Under the pieces are notes generated by a model. That model was not told the DNA's origin, made no database searches, and worked only from the letters and a program-made list of their open reading frames with translations. From the NCBI RefSeq assembly GCF_964204865.1, contig NC_135263.1, positions 18,459,426 to 18,523,425 of the forward strand: DNA of 64,000 nucleotides. The letters are read 5' to 3'. The position numbers and the translations under genes are program-made. Positions 1 through 10,972 of this stretch are shown here, piece by piece; position 1 is the first letter of the stretch, and every line of letters begins with the position of its first letter. Source of the stretch: Styela clava (Eukaryota > Chordata > Ascidiacea > Stolidobranchia > Styelidae).

Positions 1-1315
1 ATATTTAATGTTATTCTAGCTTCACGGGCACAGAATTATGAAGACAAAGAAGAAATTAAGAAAAGTGGATACAGGTAAATATGTTACATGTGTATCATTA
101 GGCAGGCTTACTTTTTCCAACTAGTGTTTATTTTGATTTTAGTTCGATTTATTATTTTCCTGATTATATTAACACTGATACATTAATGCACGAAGTATTA
201 TGTTTATTACTGCTAATGAATATTTATTGATAAAACTTTTTTTTAGTGAAATGCTGTATCCATATTTGCCTATCTTATTTGTCATATTCATTATTTTCTC
301 TTCTATTTTTAAGATATTTTCCACAGGAAACATGATATCGTGACACCGACAAAGGAAGAAAACTTCCATGGCTTTTTTATTTTTAATATTTTATTTGTTA
401 TAGATAGATTTAGTCCCATTCCCGCCATTAGGAATAATAGGTATAATATTAGGCTTAGATATTTTTAATGGTATTCTAGCTTTTTAGGGGCAGAATTATA
501 AAGGCAATGAAGAAATGAAGAATAAACGGATACAAGAAAAATCTACACATTACATGTAAATATTTTTACGAATTTTTTTAGGTCTAGATATTTTTAAAGT
601 TATTCTAGCGTTTCAGGGGCAGATTTGTGAAAGCCATGGAGAAATTAGGAAAAGAAGATACAAAGAAAATTCACACATTACATGTAAATATTTTTACAAA
701 TTTTATTAGGATCAGATATTTTTAATATTCTAGCTTCTCAGGCACAGAATTCTGAAGGCAATGAAGAAATTAAGAAAATTGGATACAGGTAAATATGTTA
801 CATGTGTTTCATTAGGCAGTCTTACTCTTTCCAACTAGTGTTTATTTTGATTTTAGTTCGATTCATTATTTTCCTGATTATATTAACACTGAAACAATAA
901 TGCACGAAGTATTATGTTTATTACTGCTACTGAATATTTATTAATAAAACTTTTTTTTAGTAAGATGCTGTATCCATATTTGCCTATCTTATTTGTCATA
1001 TTCATTATTTTCTCTTCTATTTTTAAGATATTTTCCAAAGGAAACAGGACACTGACACAAGAAGAAAAATATTACCAGGAATGCCATGACTTTTTTGTTT
1101 TTAATATTTTATTTGTTATAGATAGATTTAGACCCATTCCCGCCATTAGGAATAATAGGAATATTATTAGGCTTAGATACTTTAAATGTTATTCTAGCTT
1201 TTCAGGGTCTGAATTATAGAGGCAATGAAGAAATTAAGAATAGACGAATAGAAGGAAAATCTACACATCACATGTAAATAATTTTACGAATTGTTTCACG
1301 TTTAGATATTTTTAT
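1..1315. repeat. Segmental tandem duplication with 125-bp sub-repeats
   Basis: Positions 1 to about 590 recur at about 715 to 1310 with an offset of 714-718 bases. The lines around the shared ATGCTGTATCCATATTTGCC (251 and 965) and CCCGCCATTAGG (421 and 1139) show this directly. Between the two units the motif TTCTAGC followed by a GGGGCAGAATT-like run repeats at 474, 602, 727 and 1191, with a spacing near 125 bases in the middle. The left edge is cut by the window. Confidence 0.85.
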
Positions 1316-1438
1316 TGTTAAAAAGTTCAATTAAGTGAATTTTATTAATAAGTTCGATTCTATTGAATATTTTTATTAAATGGTATTTGTTTTCAGAAGA
1401 AAATTACGAGATATAGAAGAAGCAGAACAATATCTGTG
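1..1438 (+). pseudogene. Exon-like modules of an unrecognised membrane protein gene (partial, duplicated)
   Basis: The duplicated unit looks like an exon cassette. A short exon with a Glu/Lys-rich reading (QNYEDKEEIKKSGYR) lies between TTCTAG at 13-19 and a GTAAAT donor near 79, and is repeated at 731-796. A second module (from about 247 and 961) encodes a hydrophobic segment, PYLPILFVIFIIFSSIF, after a T-rich tract ending in AG. A possible terminal exon at 1397-1438 reads RRKLRDIEEAEQYL and then stops. Several intermediate copies of the acidic exon are broken by stops. I do not recognise the family. The gene would start left of the window, and it could also be a non-coding repeat that looks exon-like. 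Confidence 0.3.
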
Positions 1439-1847
1439 AAGACAATCACGATAAGGTATAATATAATGTAATAATGAATGTTTTTTTTTTTTAATTTTGA
1501 CAAGTGTCCATTGTGGTTTTATTGCTATAGTTCTGTTTTTCAAATTGTACAAAATAGTTAATTCGTTTGGCATTTAAATATGGGCATAGGGCGTTTCAGA
1601 TTTTTCTGGAGCGCGATAGGACCCCATCAACAAGTCCTAACGAGTGGGAAAACCGACACCTCTTGGGTCCACATGGAAGCTCGGTTTTATATTTTGACAA
1701 TTTGGAAAAAAACAAAAAAACCTAATTGTTAAAAAAGGCAATGTTACTATAGGCAATGGATATATCACTTACAAATCTATTTAGATTATTTAATTAAATA
1801 GTTGACTAACGTTTACTTTGCAATATGTTCTAGTTGTATTTTGCATA
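1439..1847. other. Stretch without recognisable feature
   Basis: AT-rich sequence between the duplicated cassette and a MITE. It contains a T11 run near 1481 and no convincing exon, RNA or repeat end. Confidence 0.4.
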
Positions 1848-2386
1848 CAGGGTGTTAAAATAGTCTTGTTTATTGGTAGTTTCAAAAAGAAAAAAAAGTT
1901 TATTTAAATTTATTCGAAATCAAAGTAAATAGATTACGAAAAGGTCTTTCAATTTTGGTAATTTTTATTTTGTCGAGGATCATAAAAGTTCAAAAAGTAA
2001 CTCTAAATATACTCTTTATTAGTTTTATTTATTTTATAATTTGCATTGAGCTGATTTGAAATATGAATTAAATTATTCGTTTGTGTGTTTCATCCCTCTC
2101 GTCCTAGAAATATGAAGCGCGCGCGAGACAGAGAGAGCACGCCACCATCTTCAGCTGTGACTGTGGAAGTACGAGGTGGGTTCTCATCACCGTGATGCTG
2201 ATGATGCAATGTTTCCCGATGAGTAGTAATTTCTTACCAAATCAGTCCTTTCTTTGATATGCACAACTGGGAGACTACAATGTGTGTTGTATTAGCTTTT
2301 TATGTTAATAGTTTAATTGGAATTGCTATATATAACATGGTATGTTGCAATGACGAAAAATTTTGCGTTACTTTTTTAACACCCTG
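1848..2386. mobile_element. Mariner/Tc1-type MITE with TA target duplication
   Basis: The left end reads CAGGGTGTTAAAATAGTC directly after TA. The right end is its inverted counterpart (reverse complement CAGGGTGTTAAAAAAGTAAC), directly followed by TA. The 539-bp body has no long reading frame, so this is a non-autonomous element. TA duplication with CAGGGTGTT-like ends is typical of the mariner/Tc1 superfamily; the family assignment is by termini only. Confidence 0.75.
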
Positions 2387-2584
2387 TAGATATGATAAAT
2401 GGAGAAAATATATCTGTTTAATAAAATAAATCTATATGCTTTGTTCGATATTGACAGTATTGTTTTATTTCGTATCGTAATCTAGTCAGGCTAGTGTTAT
2501 AATGACACAGTTAGACAAATATCAATTGACGAGGATTTCCGGAAGACTACCAAAATAAATGCGGTTGCCACCAAGAAAACATTC

Positions 2585-2835
2585 TGTAACGTCGTAGCGT
2601 AGTCAGCTTTACTTTGTAACTTCGTGCATGCGTGTCAGTTTTACTTTGTAACGTCATGAAATGATTGACCATCATGCATGGGTGAGCCTAGTTCATTTTA
2701 CTTTGTAACTTCATGCATGGGTGAGCGTAGTCAGTTTTACTTTGTAACGTCCTGCAGAGTCAGCGTTGTTAGTAACGTCATGAATGGCTGAACGTAGTCA
2801 GTTTTACTTTGTAACATCATGCAAGAGTGAGCGCA
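2585..2835. repeat. Minisatellite of about 45-50 bp units
   Basis: The phrase TTTTACTTTGTAACGTCATG followed by CATGGGTGAGCGTAGT recurs five to six times with small changes (2605, 2638, 2697, 2735, 2801). The array is imperfect and unit length varies. No coding content is seen in it. Confidence 0.8.
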
Positions 2836-3289
2836 GATACACCAAAGAACTTGCTGACCAGCATGACGCAACCCACGGAGGGGGAGAATTCGTTTTTCGT
2901 GCTTGAGAAGATTCAATAAATTTTATATTTGACAAGAGAGTCGTGCTTGCGGAGAACCAATGAAACTTATATTTGACAAAAGATAGTTTGATGATAAGCC
3001 ATACAGTATATCTCATTCTGCATGTGAACTTGTGCAAGTGATCATTTCTATAGATAATTTACTTCTTAGGGTCACTTTGGCGACGATCTCGCTATTCAAG
3101 CCAGGAGCGTGACAATTTATACGAGCCAATCCCTAGCTTGTCACGCAGATTTGTACATATATGTTGAGCTAATACAACAGAGAGTGTCGATATGTTATGT
3201 AGAATATAAGCGACTTAGTACTTATAATGAGGCTCTATAACGTGTTGTGCGGTGACACTGAAGCGCTATTAATTTCCTTTGATGTTTAC
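2836..3289. other. Stretch without recognisable feature
   Basis: Between the minisatellite and the minus-strand gene remnant. The open frame on the minus strand here reads unlike a protein and has no splice context. Further 3' exons of the neighbouring minus-strand gene may lie here but I could not identify them. Confidence 0.35.
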
Positions 3290-4983
3290 CTGTCAGGTTT
3301 CTCGTGATTAACAACTCCACCACCCTGAATATGATTGAAATATATTGCAGTCGATGAAATACCAGTCTACATGCACAAGCGCGATATAGACGAGTAAATG
3401 TGATGAATGAAACGACAAAATTGTGTGGTGATAAAAACAAATGATTCCAGTATCATAAAGATAGACCTGTAAATAATTCTTGCAATGTAGAGGTTCGAAT
3501 AAATTGATATAGTAATGTTGAGCGTTGATAAAGTTTACGACCAACCCAACAGGCAGGTTAATAACATACTTAATTCTAAACAATAGCAACATTAAATTAT
3601 GCAAAATAAATCAAACCCCATCATTTAACTTAAAGACAAGCAAACAAACCCGCTCATTGCGGCAAGTAAATTAGCACTACTTAACGGCAAACTCCAAACA
3701 CTAGATGAATAGTAAACAGCAGACTGGCTATGATTCGAAATAATAAATAAACAGGAATGAGAGAAAAAGAAAAGACCGATAAAACGTTTTGTTTACGCCG
3801 ACATGCCTATTCCTGACCTAGGTTGAAAATTGATAAATATTTAATATTAAAAAAATAAATTAATTAATGTTTCGACGTAACATGTTACAGACAAAGTTTC
3901 TTTGTTTTATTTTGTATATATTTGACCGGGTTTATTTCAAGACATATAGGTCGTTGCGCTTTTGTTAAAATGACCGCTCATAAATTACCCCCTACCTGAT
4001 CCACCCGGAGTAGCGCATGAGAGAAATTCTAGACGTTTTGCAATGATGTGTGTAAACCATGAGGTCTGGAATGTTTGTTATGGTCTTGCTTGGAAGAAAA
4101 GCTAATTTTCCACGCAGCATCACAAGAAAGAACGTTATATGACATTTGGAAGTGATAAAATATCGCTTACTTTTCGAGCGTGTACACCCCGCTGCGATAG
4201 AAAAACGTCGCACAACAAGAATATAATTCAATAAACCTTAGCGTTGCGCGCTAACCAATACCACATGCAAGTCTGATAAGGTCTTATTTTGAATTTCATT
4301 TCATATGCTACCAAACATGAAAGAGTTAGCCTTCCACAACATATGGGAAGGTGTGAAAATAACGGGTCGTTTGATCGCAGCTGCCCTTACAGAACAAAGT
4401 GAGTTTACGTAAGCGTTCAATCGCCCAAATTCTCAATGTTTCACGATTATATGCTTTTATGATTCATATTAAATGTTTTAATATGACTTATAAGAGCTTT
4501 CAACACGATAACGAACGAATAAACAACAGAAAGATCGATCAATCATTGCCTAGCCTGATTCTATGCGGTGACTTTTCGAAGAGAAAATTTATATTACGCG
4601 CGATCGCCTCACGCTATCTGCACAATTCTGGTAGAATATAAAACAGAAAACCAATACGCAGTCAAATGTATAGTCACATTTGAGCTTTATAAAAAAATAG
4701 CTCGTCAAACAGCTGACAGAATGAGGAACGTGAATTTTTTTGTTTGTTAATTTTTGACGTTTCGAAAGACCTCATCAACACGTGTTTGAGTTTACCTTCC
4801 TCCAGTGGCATCTGGCGTATAGTACTCAAAAAGACTTTCCCATTGATATATAATTAATGATATGTTGCGTGAATCTTGGGGTCGTATAATATGAAAAAAA
4901 TGGGTATACAAAATTGGGTCGGATTGCTCGTCTAGACCAGCAATTTCACCATCTGTTAAGTTATTTAACCCGCTGCCAGGCAT
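3290..4983 (-). pseudogene. Three-exon minus-strand gene remnant, family unrecognised
   Basis: Exon A (4983-4796) opens with an ATG and reads 62 codons (MPGSGLNNLTDGEIAGL..., ...YYTPDATGG) before a GTAAAC donor. Exon B (4191-3996) follows a GCAG acceptor (VYTLEK, then AIFYHFQMSYNVLSCDAAWK, ...NFSHALLRVDQ) and ends at GTAGGG. Exon C (3366-3290) reads TGISSTAIYFNHIQGGGVVN and ends at a GTAAAC donor. Phases agree across both junctions (2 into 1 base, then 0 into 0), which is hard to get by chance. Exon B carries an in-frame TAA and TAG, each explicable by a C-to-T change from CAA and CAG, so the copy looks dead or mis-sequenced. Exon C ends in phase 2, so more exons are expected at lower coordinates. 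No family is claimed. Confidence 0.45.
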
Positions 4984-5034
4984 TCAAAGCTTGCACAAGG
5001 TTTTAGAATTAAATGCCAGCTCAAGCCCCATGAA

Positions 5035-5071
5035 TGGCGCTCCAGAAGTGTGTGTACAAATATGGAGGTAA
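5035..5071 (-). repeat. Fragment of the GCTCCWGAAGT-ended MITE family
   Basis: GGCGCTCCAGAAGTGTGTGT, then ACAAATATGGAGGT, matches one end of the dispersed palindromic MITE seen at 35.6 and 47.9 kb. The hAT-like MITE that begins at 5073 abuts or interrupts it. Confidence 0.55.
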
Positions 5072-5072
5072 C

Positions 5073-5546
5073 CAGTGATGAGCTGAAAAAATCGTAACAA
5101 CCGGAACGCACCTAATTCGCAAAAATGTAATATATTTAAGTGTACTTAGGAAACAAAATGACGCGGGCGTTTACAGAAATTTGTGTCTTTCTCAAGACTG
5201 CGATGAAATATGAAGAAATGATCTGAAATATGTCTGTGTAAAATTACAAGAATATTCATAGCAATTCAATACGAATGGTATTAATAGAAAGGTAAAGGAT
5301 GGATATTCATGGTGTCATAATTCAAGGAAACATCTATTACACGTTACTTCTGTACTAATTATTTACGTTATGTGATGTGAATAGAATTGAGAATTATGCT
5401 GTAACAAAACATAAATTATCAACTAACTTTACAAGAGAAACTAGACTTTTTAGTATAATTTGATTTCAACAACAGGAACGCAAATGCAATAAATGTCCAA
5501 CAACCGGAACGCCGTTCCGGTGCGTTCCGGCTGCAGCTCACCACTG
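5073..5546. mobile_element. hAT-like MITE
   Basis: The left end is CAGTGATGAGCTG..., with AACCGGAACGCACC close behind. The right end is the inverted form (reverse complement CAGTGGTGAGCTGCAGCCGG). The 474-bp body carries no coding frame. A clean 8-bp target duplication is not visible (GAGGTAAC against GTTATGGG), so hAT membership rests on the CAGTGGT-type termini. Confidence 0.55.
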
Positions 5547-5886
5547 GTTATGGGTATAGTTTGTGCTTGTTCTAAAGGTTTGAGTTTTTTGTGGATGTAG
5601 GACTTCTCATTTTGAATGGGCTTACAATATTATAACATTCATGTTGATTTTATAAAGTTTGCCTTACTTTAAAACAAAGAAAAATTCTACTGAGTCTGTG
5701 AAATTGAAATAAGTTTATACTTAATTGCTGCCATATTACCACTCCAACAAAAACAAAATATTTACAAAACAGAAAAGATGTACAGAGATCTGTGAATTAA
5801 AGAGGCCAACAGTATTTCTCAAATGTCAAACAAATGTACTATTTCATCAGTTTTGACAAACAAACAAATTTTAGATAATACATAAA

Positions 5887-7673
5887 ATGACGACTACGCC
5901 TGAAGAGCGTTTCAATTCTGAAGAGAGAGTGAAAGATATTAAGCTAATATACACTAGTGACTAAACAGAGGGCATATATAGGAATGAAGTCGACGTGAAT
6001 AATGGCGATATTATTATCAAAATATCGGGAGTGGCTTGCACAGATTTTGAAGAAATGAGACATGACCCAGAAAATTTGTCAAATCCATCGAAGATTTGTA
6101 GCGCTACCAAAGTTGCAAATATAAATCAAAGCGAAACTGATGGAAGTTCAGAAAGTAATATTTAACTAAAATTTTAATTTGTCTGAGACATGTTGTTTAG
6201 GAGGATATCGCCTGAATTAACGTGGTTGTACATTCCCTCAAATCGAGCATGTATTATTTATATTTGACAACAGTGCTTACACTGTACTTATAGGCCTATA
6301 TACCCCTAAATACAAATTTTGGCACAACTAAATTTTACGGGGAAGGATTGGTTTGAATGCCACAAAATATTCCTGAAAATCATGTATACTTGTATATAAT
6401 ATCGGGAGGGCAATCCGCGAGAACAGTTTTACATCGGAAGATTAAAGGCCGGTTACCAATATAAAGCTCAAATGATCGTCAATCGCATTTGGTCGCCGCC
6501 TAATCGACCTCATGTGGACGAACCTATATTGTTTTTGTGCCACAGAATTTGAATGCAGATGTTTAATTTAACAGTCTCCTGTGCTCTATTTTGTACCTCA
6601 ACTAGAGGGTATTTCGGACAAACCGAAAGTAACTTCCATATTGATCATTGTATTTTATCTTGTTACTCAAGGTTTAAAATCGGAGCTTTCGGCAGGATCA
6701 AAAATGGCTGTACTGATCGGATTTGCATTATTGTCAGGCCTTGTTATTGCTGGGCTCATAACATCAATAGTCTTCATGAATAACTTGAAAACTTTAGGAC
6801 AAACTCAAGACAGAGGTGATTTTTACATTCGTTCAGCCTTTGCGACTTGCAATGATTAATCATCGATTTTGTAAAGCTTGCTCAAATAATACGAAGGTAA
6901 CAAAATGACTCGCAACAGTTAGTGAAATTTTGGGCAACTAGTACTGAAAGCCACAAAATTTCTCGGTAGGAAGTAAACGGTGCCACATTTACATTAATTT
7001 CTGGATTCATTTCTGCTCAAAAATATGGACACGGAAGTCGAATAAGTACCGTGAGCCTAACTTGGGATGAAAATACCCTACTTTCAACGCTGTATTTTAG
7101 AAGCTCGCTCGTTTGCAGAAAAAATATATATACTGCTTGTTTAATGTATATAATATCGTGTAACGAAAAAGCGTGCAGTGAGACAATCATCTGTCCATGC
7201 AACGTCATTGAGACATTATATGGTACTTACTTACCTTTTTTTTAAATATATTTGTCACATTTTAGACAAGAAATTTTTTTTTTTTATCCGATGTTAGGAA
7301 GTTTGTCGAAACCGCCTTCCTCTTTGTTGTCATATTCGTGATTCCCAACGGGTATTTTATTCCGTTGCTCTGTTTAAATTCTATAAAGTTTGAAAAATGA
7401 GGCTGACGGATTATAGTCCACCTTCAATAAAATTTCACAGATGATTTCTGCGAATACAGATCTAATCGGAAGTTATGTTACTCCGTGTTTATACATCCCA
7501 CTCTGAATGTAAACTACACGAGCGCAGAAGAAATATGCAAAGTCCGTGACTCAAAAATTGGAATAATATTCAACGAGAAGATATATTTTAGAGTAATCAA
7601 TATGCTGCGATCCAAAATTTCGCCTGGGAAAAGTTTGGTATATGCATGGATTGAAATGAAAATTAATTCAAGA
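5887..7673 (+). pseudogene. Type II membrane protein with C-type-lectin-like exon, probably broken
   Basis: Exon 1 (5887-6154) starts MTTTPEERFNSEERVKDIKL and is acidic with cytosolic character. It is interrupted once by TAA at 5962-5964. It joins in phase (1 into 2) to exon 2 (6672-6815), which holds one transmembrane segment, MAVLIGFALLSGLVIAGLIT. A later exon (7460-7673) reads like the first half of a C-type lectin fold: CYSVF, then YTSAEEICKVRDSKIGII, then YAWIEMKI at the usual W-I-G-M position. An intervening neck exon is needed by phase and was not found, nor was the second half with the Ca-binding WND region. Known family architecture (cytosolic N-terminus, membrane anchor, extracellular lectin domain) fits the order seen. 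The lectin assignment is an inference from pattern. Confidence 0.4.
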
Positions 7674-7937
7674 GTATGCTTTTTTCATGTATAAGCAAAT
7701 GATACATTCCTAACTTTCAATTAACAGATGGAATTTAGAGTCATAATATAGCATACCTTATCGACGCTCAAGAGATCACCGAGCAGCATTTACAGAATAC
7801 GGGTCTAAAACTGGAAACCTTTTACATCAAGAAAAAATATTATCATGAGAATTTTTTTAAAAAAAGGTGGGTTATCACGCAAACAATTTTGTGGAAAATT
7901 TGATTCTACATATTTTTTTAGGAATTTCAACGTTCAC

Positions 7938-8045
7938 CGCTTGCATAAAGTGGACTTAATTTTCTACTTATGAATTTTTAAAAACCGCTTCAACGAAAAT
8001 CGACCCAGGTTCGGAAACGGCCTTTGATGACGTAGTAGTGAGGAC
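7938..8045 (-). pseudogene. Inverted paralogous exon of the 9.3-9.9 kb gene, decayed
   Basis: Read on the minus strand, LTTTSSK...FKNS...VHFMQA followed by a GTGAAC donor matches the plus-strand exon at about 9340-9453 (LTTTSST...FKNTSLANEVHFMQT, donor GTAAAC). Two in-frame TAA codons break it. The two exons form an inverted pair about 1.4 kb apart. Confidence 0.45.
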
Positions 8046-8427
8046 TCATTCCAGAAATTAGCTCCCTCGCCATTGGCGAGTAAGGTGTTCAACCTCTGTT
8101 TTTGGCGTTTAAATCTAGTTTCTCATTGCTTAATTTAATAAGGATTGAAAAAATAATGTATTGTAAGCATAAATGCTAATGCATAAGAAGTTCTGAATGT
8201 GAGGGAATCAAGCCACGGCGTTTTATGTAATGATCGTACCGGTATGTCAGGAGGCTTTGAAGAACTGATTCTAGAGTAAGTATTTACCACTTTATTTCGT
8301 TTATCGACTGTTTGACTGAAATATTCAGTCAAAGCATGATGATACCCAGTCACACTTTTGTATGAACCAAATACAAATCGCCAATTTGTACATTTACCAA
8401 AAGAGTGATAGTTTACTACCGGTACCA

Positions 8428-9339
8428 TTTAACGGAGAATCCCAATGATGGCTCAGTTATTTATGCAACAAAACACTGTTGTATGTTGAACCTTACCAAA
8501 CTGTCTGGTGATATAATCCTGATCTTTTTTTATGTCAGTTCTATCAATTTAATTTGTATACTTCGTTTTCCAGTGCACTCTGCTATTAACAACACAGTCC
8601 AGATGTTATCGATCAACTAATGGATATTCGTGACAACACATTTATTGGCGTGAATAAACTACATATGATGAAAACTTGTAATAAAATGTTTAAAATAAAT
8701 AAAAACTGATTTGAATAACTGCGTGAAGTATTGTTGTTTCGGGCTGTGGGTAGAAGTTTGCATGGATTCCAACATAATTTTAAGGCTGAAGCGATCTTTC
8801 GACTTAGATGTCTTCTTTTAGTTCCATGGAGAGACATCAGAGAGGGTTACTTGAGAAAATTGTATTCATAGTTTTCTCCTTGTTTTCTGCTTCAAGACAG
8901 ATCTATCCCTGTGAAATCTGCTGTAACCACCAACTACACATTCCATACGTTACGGTAGTGTTTGCGCATATACCGGTTCAGTTAGTTTATATATACCGAA
9001 AATATAATAAAAAGACTAGTTATAGGATCAGATAAGCAGAGTAAACACAATGAATTATAAAATCTAGATCATTTGAGACAAAAAATGGCCTGGTATGCGC
9101 TCTTTCACTAGAAAATATATTGCAGCAAAAGGTCCCGGCACAGAACTCGAGTAAGCCTTGACCTCGATTAGTTGAGTTTACTGCAATTTCTCATAATGCA
9201 ATAATATTATTTAAAGATATTGGTATTGATTTAAATCACAAAAGCTTCCTCCAAATGCGCCGCCCAATAGAACTAGCACACGGTTCAAAATGAGTACACA
9301 GAATGCTATAATTGCCTTTGACCTAATGCAAAGTTTCGC
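8428..9339. other. Stretch without firmly recognised feature
   Basis: A possible small exon near 8900-8955 (SIPVKSAVTTNYTFHTLR before GTAGTG) could belong to the gene that follows, but no acceptor or phase check settles it. The rest is AT-rich and unassigned. Confidence 0.3.
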
Positions 9340-9871
9340 CGACAAGTTCTCACCACTACGTCATCAACGGGACATACTAATTTGCGTTCGATTTCGGCAG
9401 GGTCGACTTTTAAAAATACGAGTCTCGCAAACGAAGTCCATTTTATGCAAACGGTAAACGCCAAAAATCTTATTAAATTATATAGAATCAAATTTGCTAC
9501 AAAAATGTTTGCGTGATAATGTCTCGCACACTCAGAAGTTGAGGTGACTCACCTCTGCGAAGTTTCTATGATACTTTCTCTAATAGGCAATTTACTTTAT
9601 TTTGTTGAAAACGATATATTTTGTTCGCATTTAGACTGGTGATGTCGTTTTCCCAGAAACAAATGTTTTCGTCGAATGGAAAGGAACATCGCCAAGCACG
9701 GGAGACCACGTTTCTACCTTCTCTAGCATTTATCTTACTGTGGTTAGAAACGTTTCTTATGCCCAAGATGGAATGGCGAATGGTCCTCCAAGATACGTTG
9801 GAATGGCGTTGTTTGTCAAAGGAAAAATGAAGACATTACTTAGAAATTTAGTTTCGAAATATGTTAAATAG
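9340..9871 (+). CDS. Last two exons of an unrecognised, beta-rich extracellular-type protein
   Basis: The first exon (about 9340-9453) reads TTTSSTGHTNLRSISAGSTF and ends ...EVHFMQT at a GTAAAC donor. The second starts after TTTAG at 9635 in phase 0 (TGDVVFPETNVFVEWKGTSP, then STFSSIYLTVVRNVSYAQDG) and runs 78 codons to TAG at 9869-9871. Both lack internal stops. Ser/Thr-rich, NxS/T-containing and short-strand composition suggests an extracellular beta-sandwich. A decayed paralogue of the first exon lies inverted at 7.9 kb, supporting a real repeat of coding origin. I do not recognise the family, and upstream exons were not found. Confidence 0.45.
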
Positions 9872-10972
9872 ATGTTATCGAAGTAACAAGAACAGCGAAT
9901 TGATTTACTATGTCGGTCTTGGGGCTATGAATAGGATTACGACACAGTAAAATGGATCCCTTCGTTCCTTAGAATTAAACTATATTTTGGTTATACATAT
10001 GTAGCTTACCCGAGCCACTTATTCTATCTTGTATCATTTGCACAGCAACACCTTTGCATTGTGACGCAATTGTCACGTGTTTTAACATGGGCGCCCACAA
10101 TTCTTCATCGGTAAAATCTACAGCGCAATATATATATGGCTCATTTGAACGGACAAGTTATTATCCAGTTACCGACCGGAAGAGTTGGGTTCATTGACTT
10201 GCGTGTGACGTGGACTTCATCGTAACGAGCAACGCCCCTTCATACGGACTGCGTCTCTCCTAAGAGGCAAAATTCTCTTTCTATGACGTTCGTACAAAGA
10301 ACGTTTTGCATATATTTATGTTTTTTGGTTTTCAGGTTGAAACTCTTTATATCACTCTCCTCATCCTAGCTAGAAGGACTATGTCGCTTATAAAAATATT
10401 ATGTAACTTCTTAAAAGACTATTCCGTACCGTTATCTTATACATAAAATAACCTGGAAATGGGTAGGATAGCTACAAAACGGATCAAGAATCCCACGCGT
10501 AATACCACCATATGAAAAAAAAGTTATATCATCTGAAATGCCGCCACAAGTTGGTCGTTATTTTCATTATTACATAGCGAAATGTTTCTTGTCGATTGCC
10601 GTTCGCAGTACGCCAGACAAATAATCGAATCATAGTCGTCACATGTTAAGTGCTAAATTACTCAGCATTTTGTGGTACCGTAGGAAAAGGGAAACATCAA
10701 GCATGTATTGACAATGTGGGACGCGATAACATGAGGCTTTTCGGACATGACACGAAGAACGGCAAATAACTGTCTCGGGTAAATATTTAATCTTTTCTGT
10801 TCTACTTTTCTGCAAGTAGACTATGTGAATGCATAACCTAATTTGTGCATATTTGCTTCGTGCGCAATCCAATTGCGTTTTAGGACTCCTTTCATATTAC
10901 TTTAGTTGAGGAAAGGTACAAGGGAAAGCAAGTCGTTAAATTTATCGTGATTAGTCAGTGACAAATTGCAAT
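9872..10972. other. Intergenic stretch upstream of the DFPase-like gene
   Basis: No repeat ends, RNA gene or convincing exon seen. It would include the promoter of the gene that starts at 10973, but no core motif is clear enough to call. Confidence 0.4.

Noticed and set aside
914..1219. A 101-codon open frame as a single-exon gene
   Set aside because: It runs through several splice-like borders and its parts are repeated separately; better read as exon-like modules plus introns.
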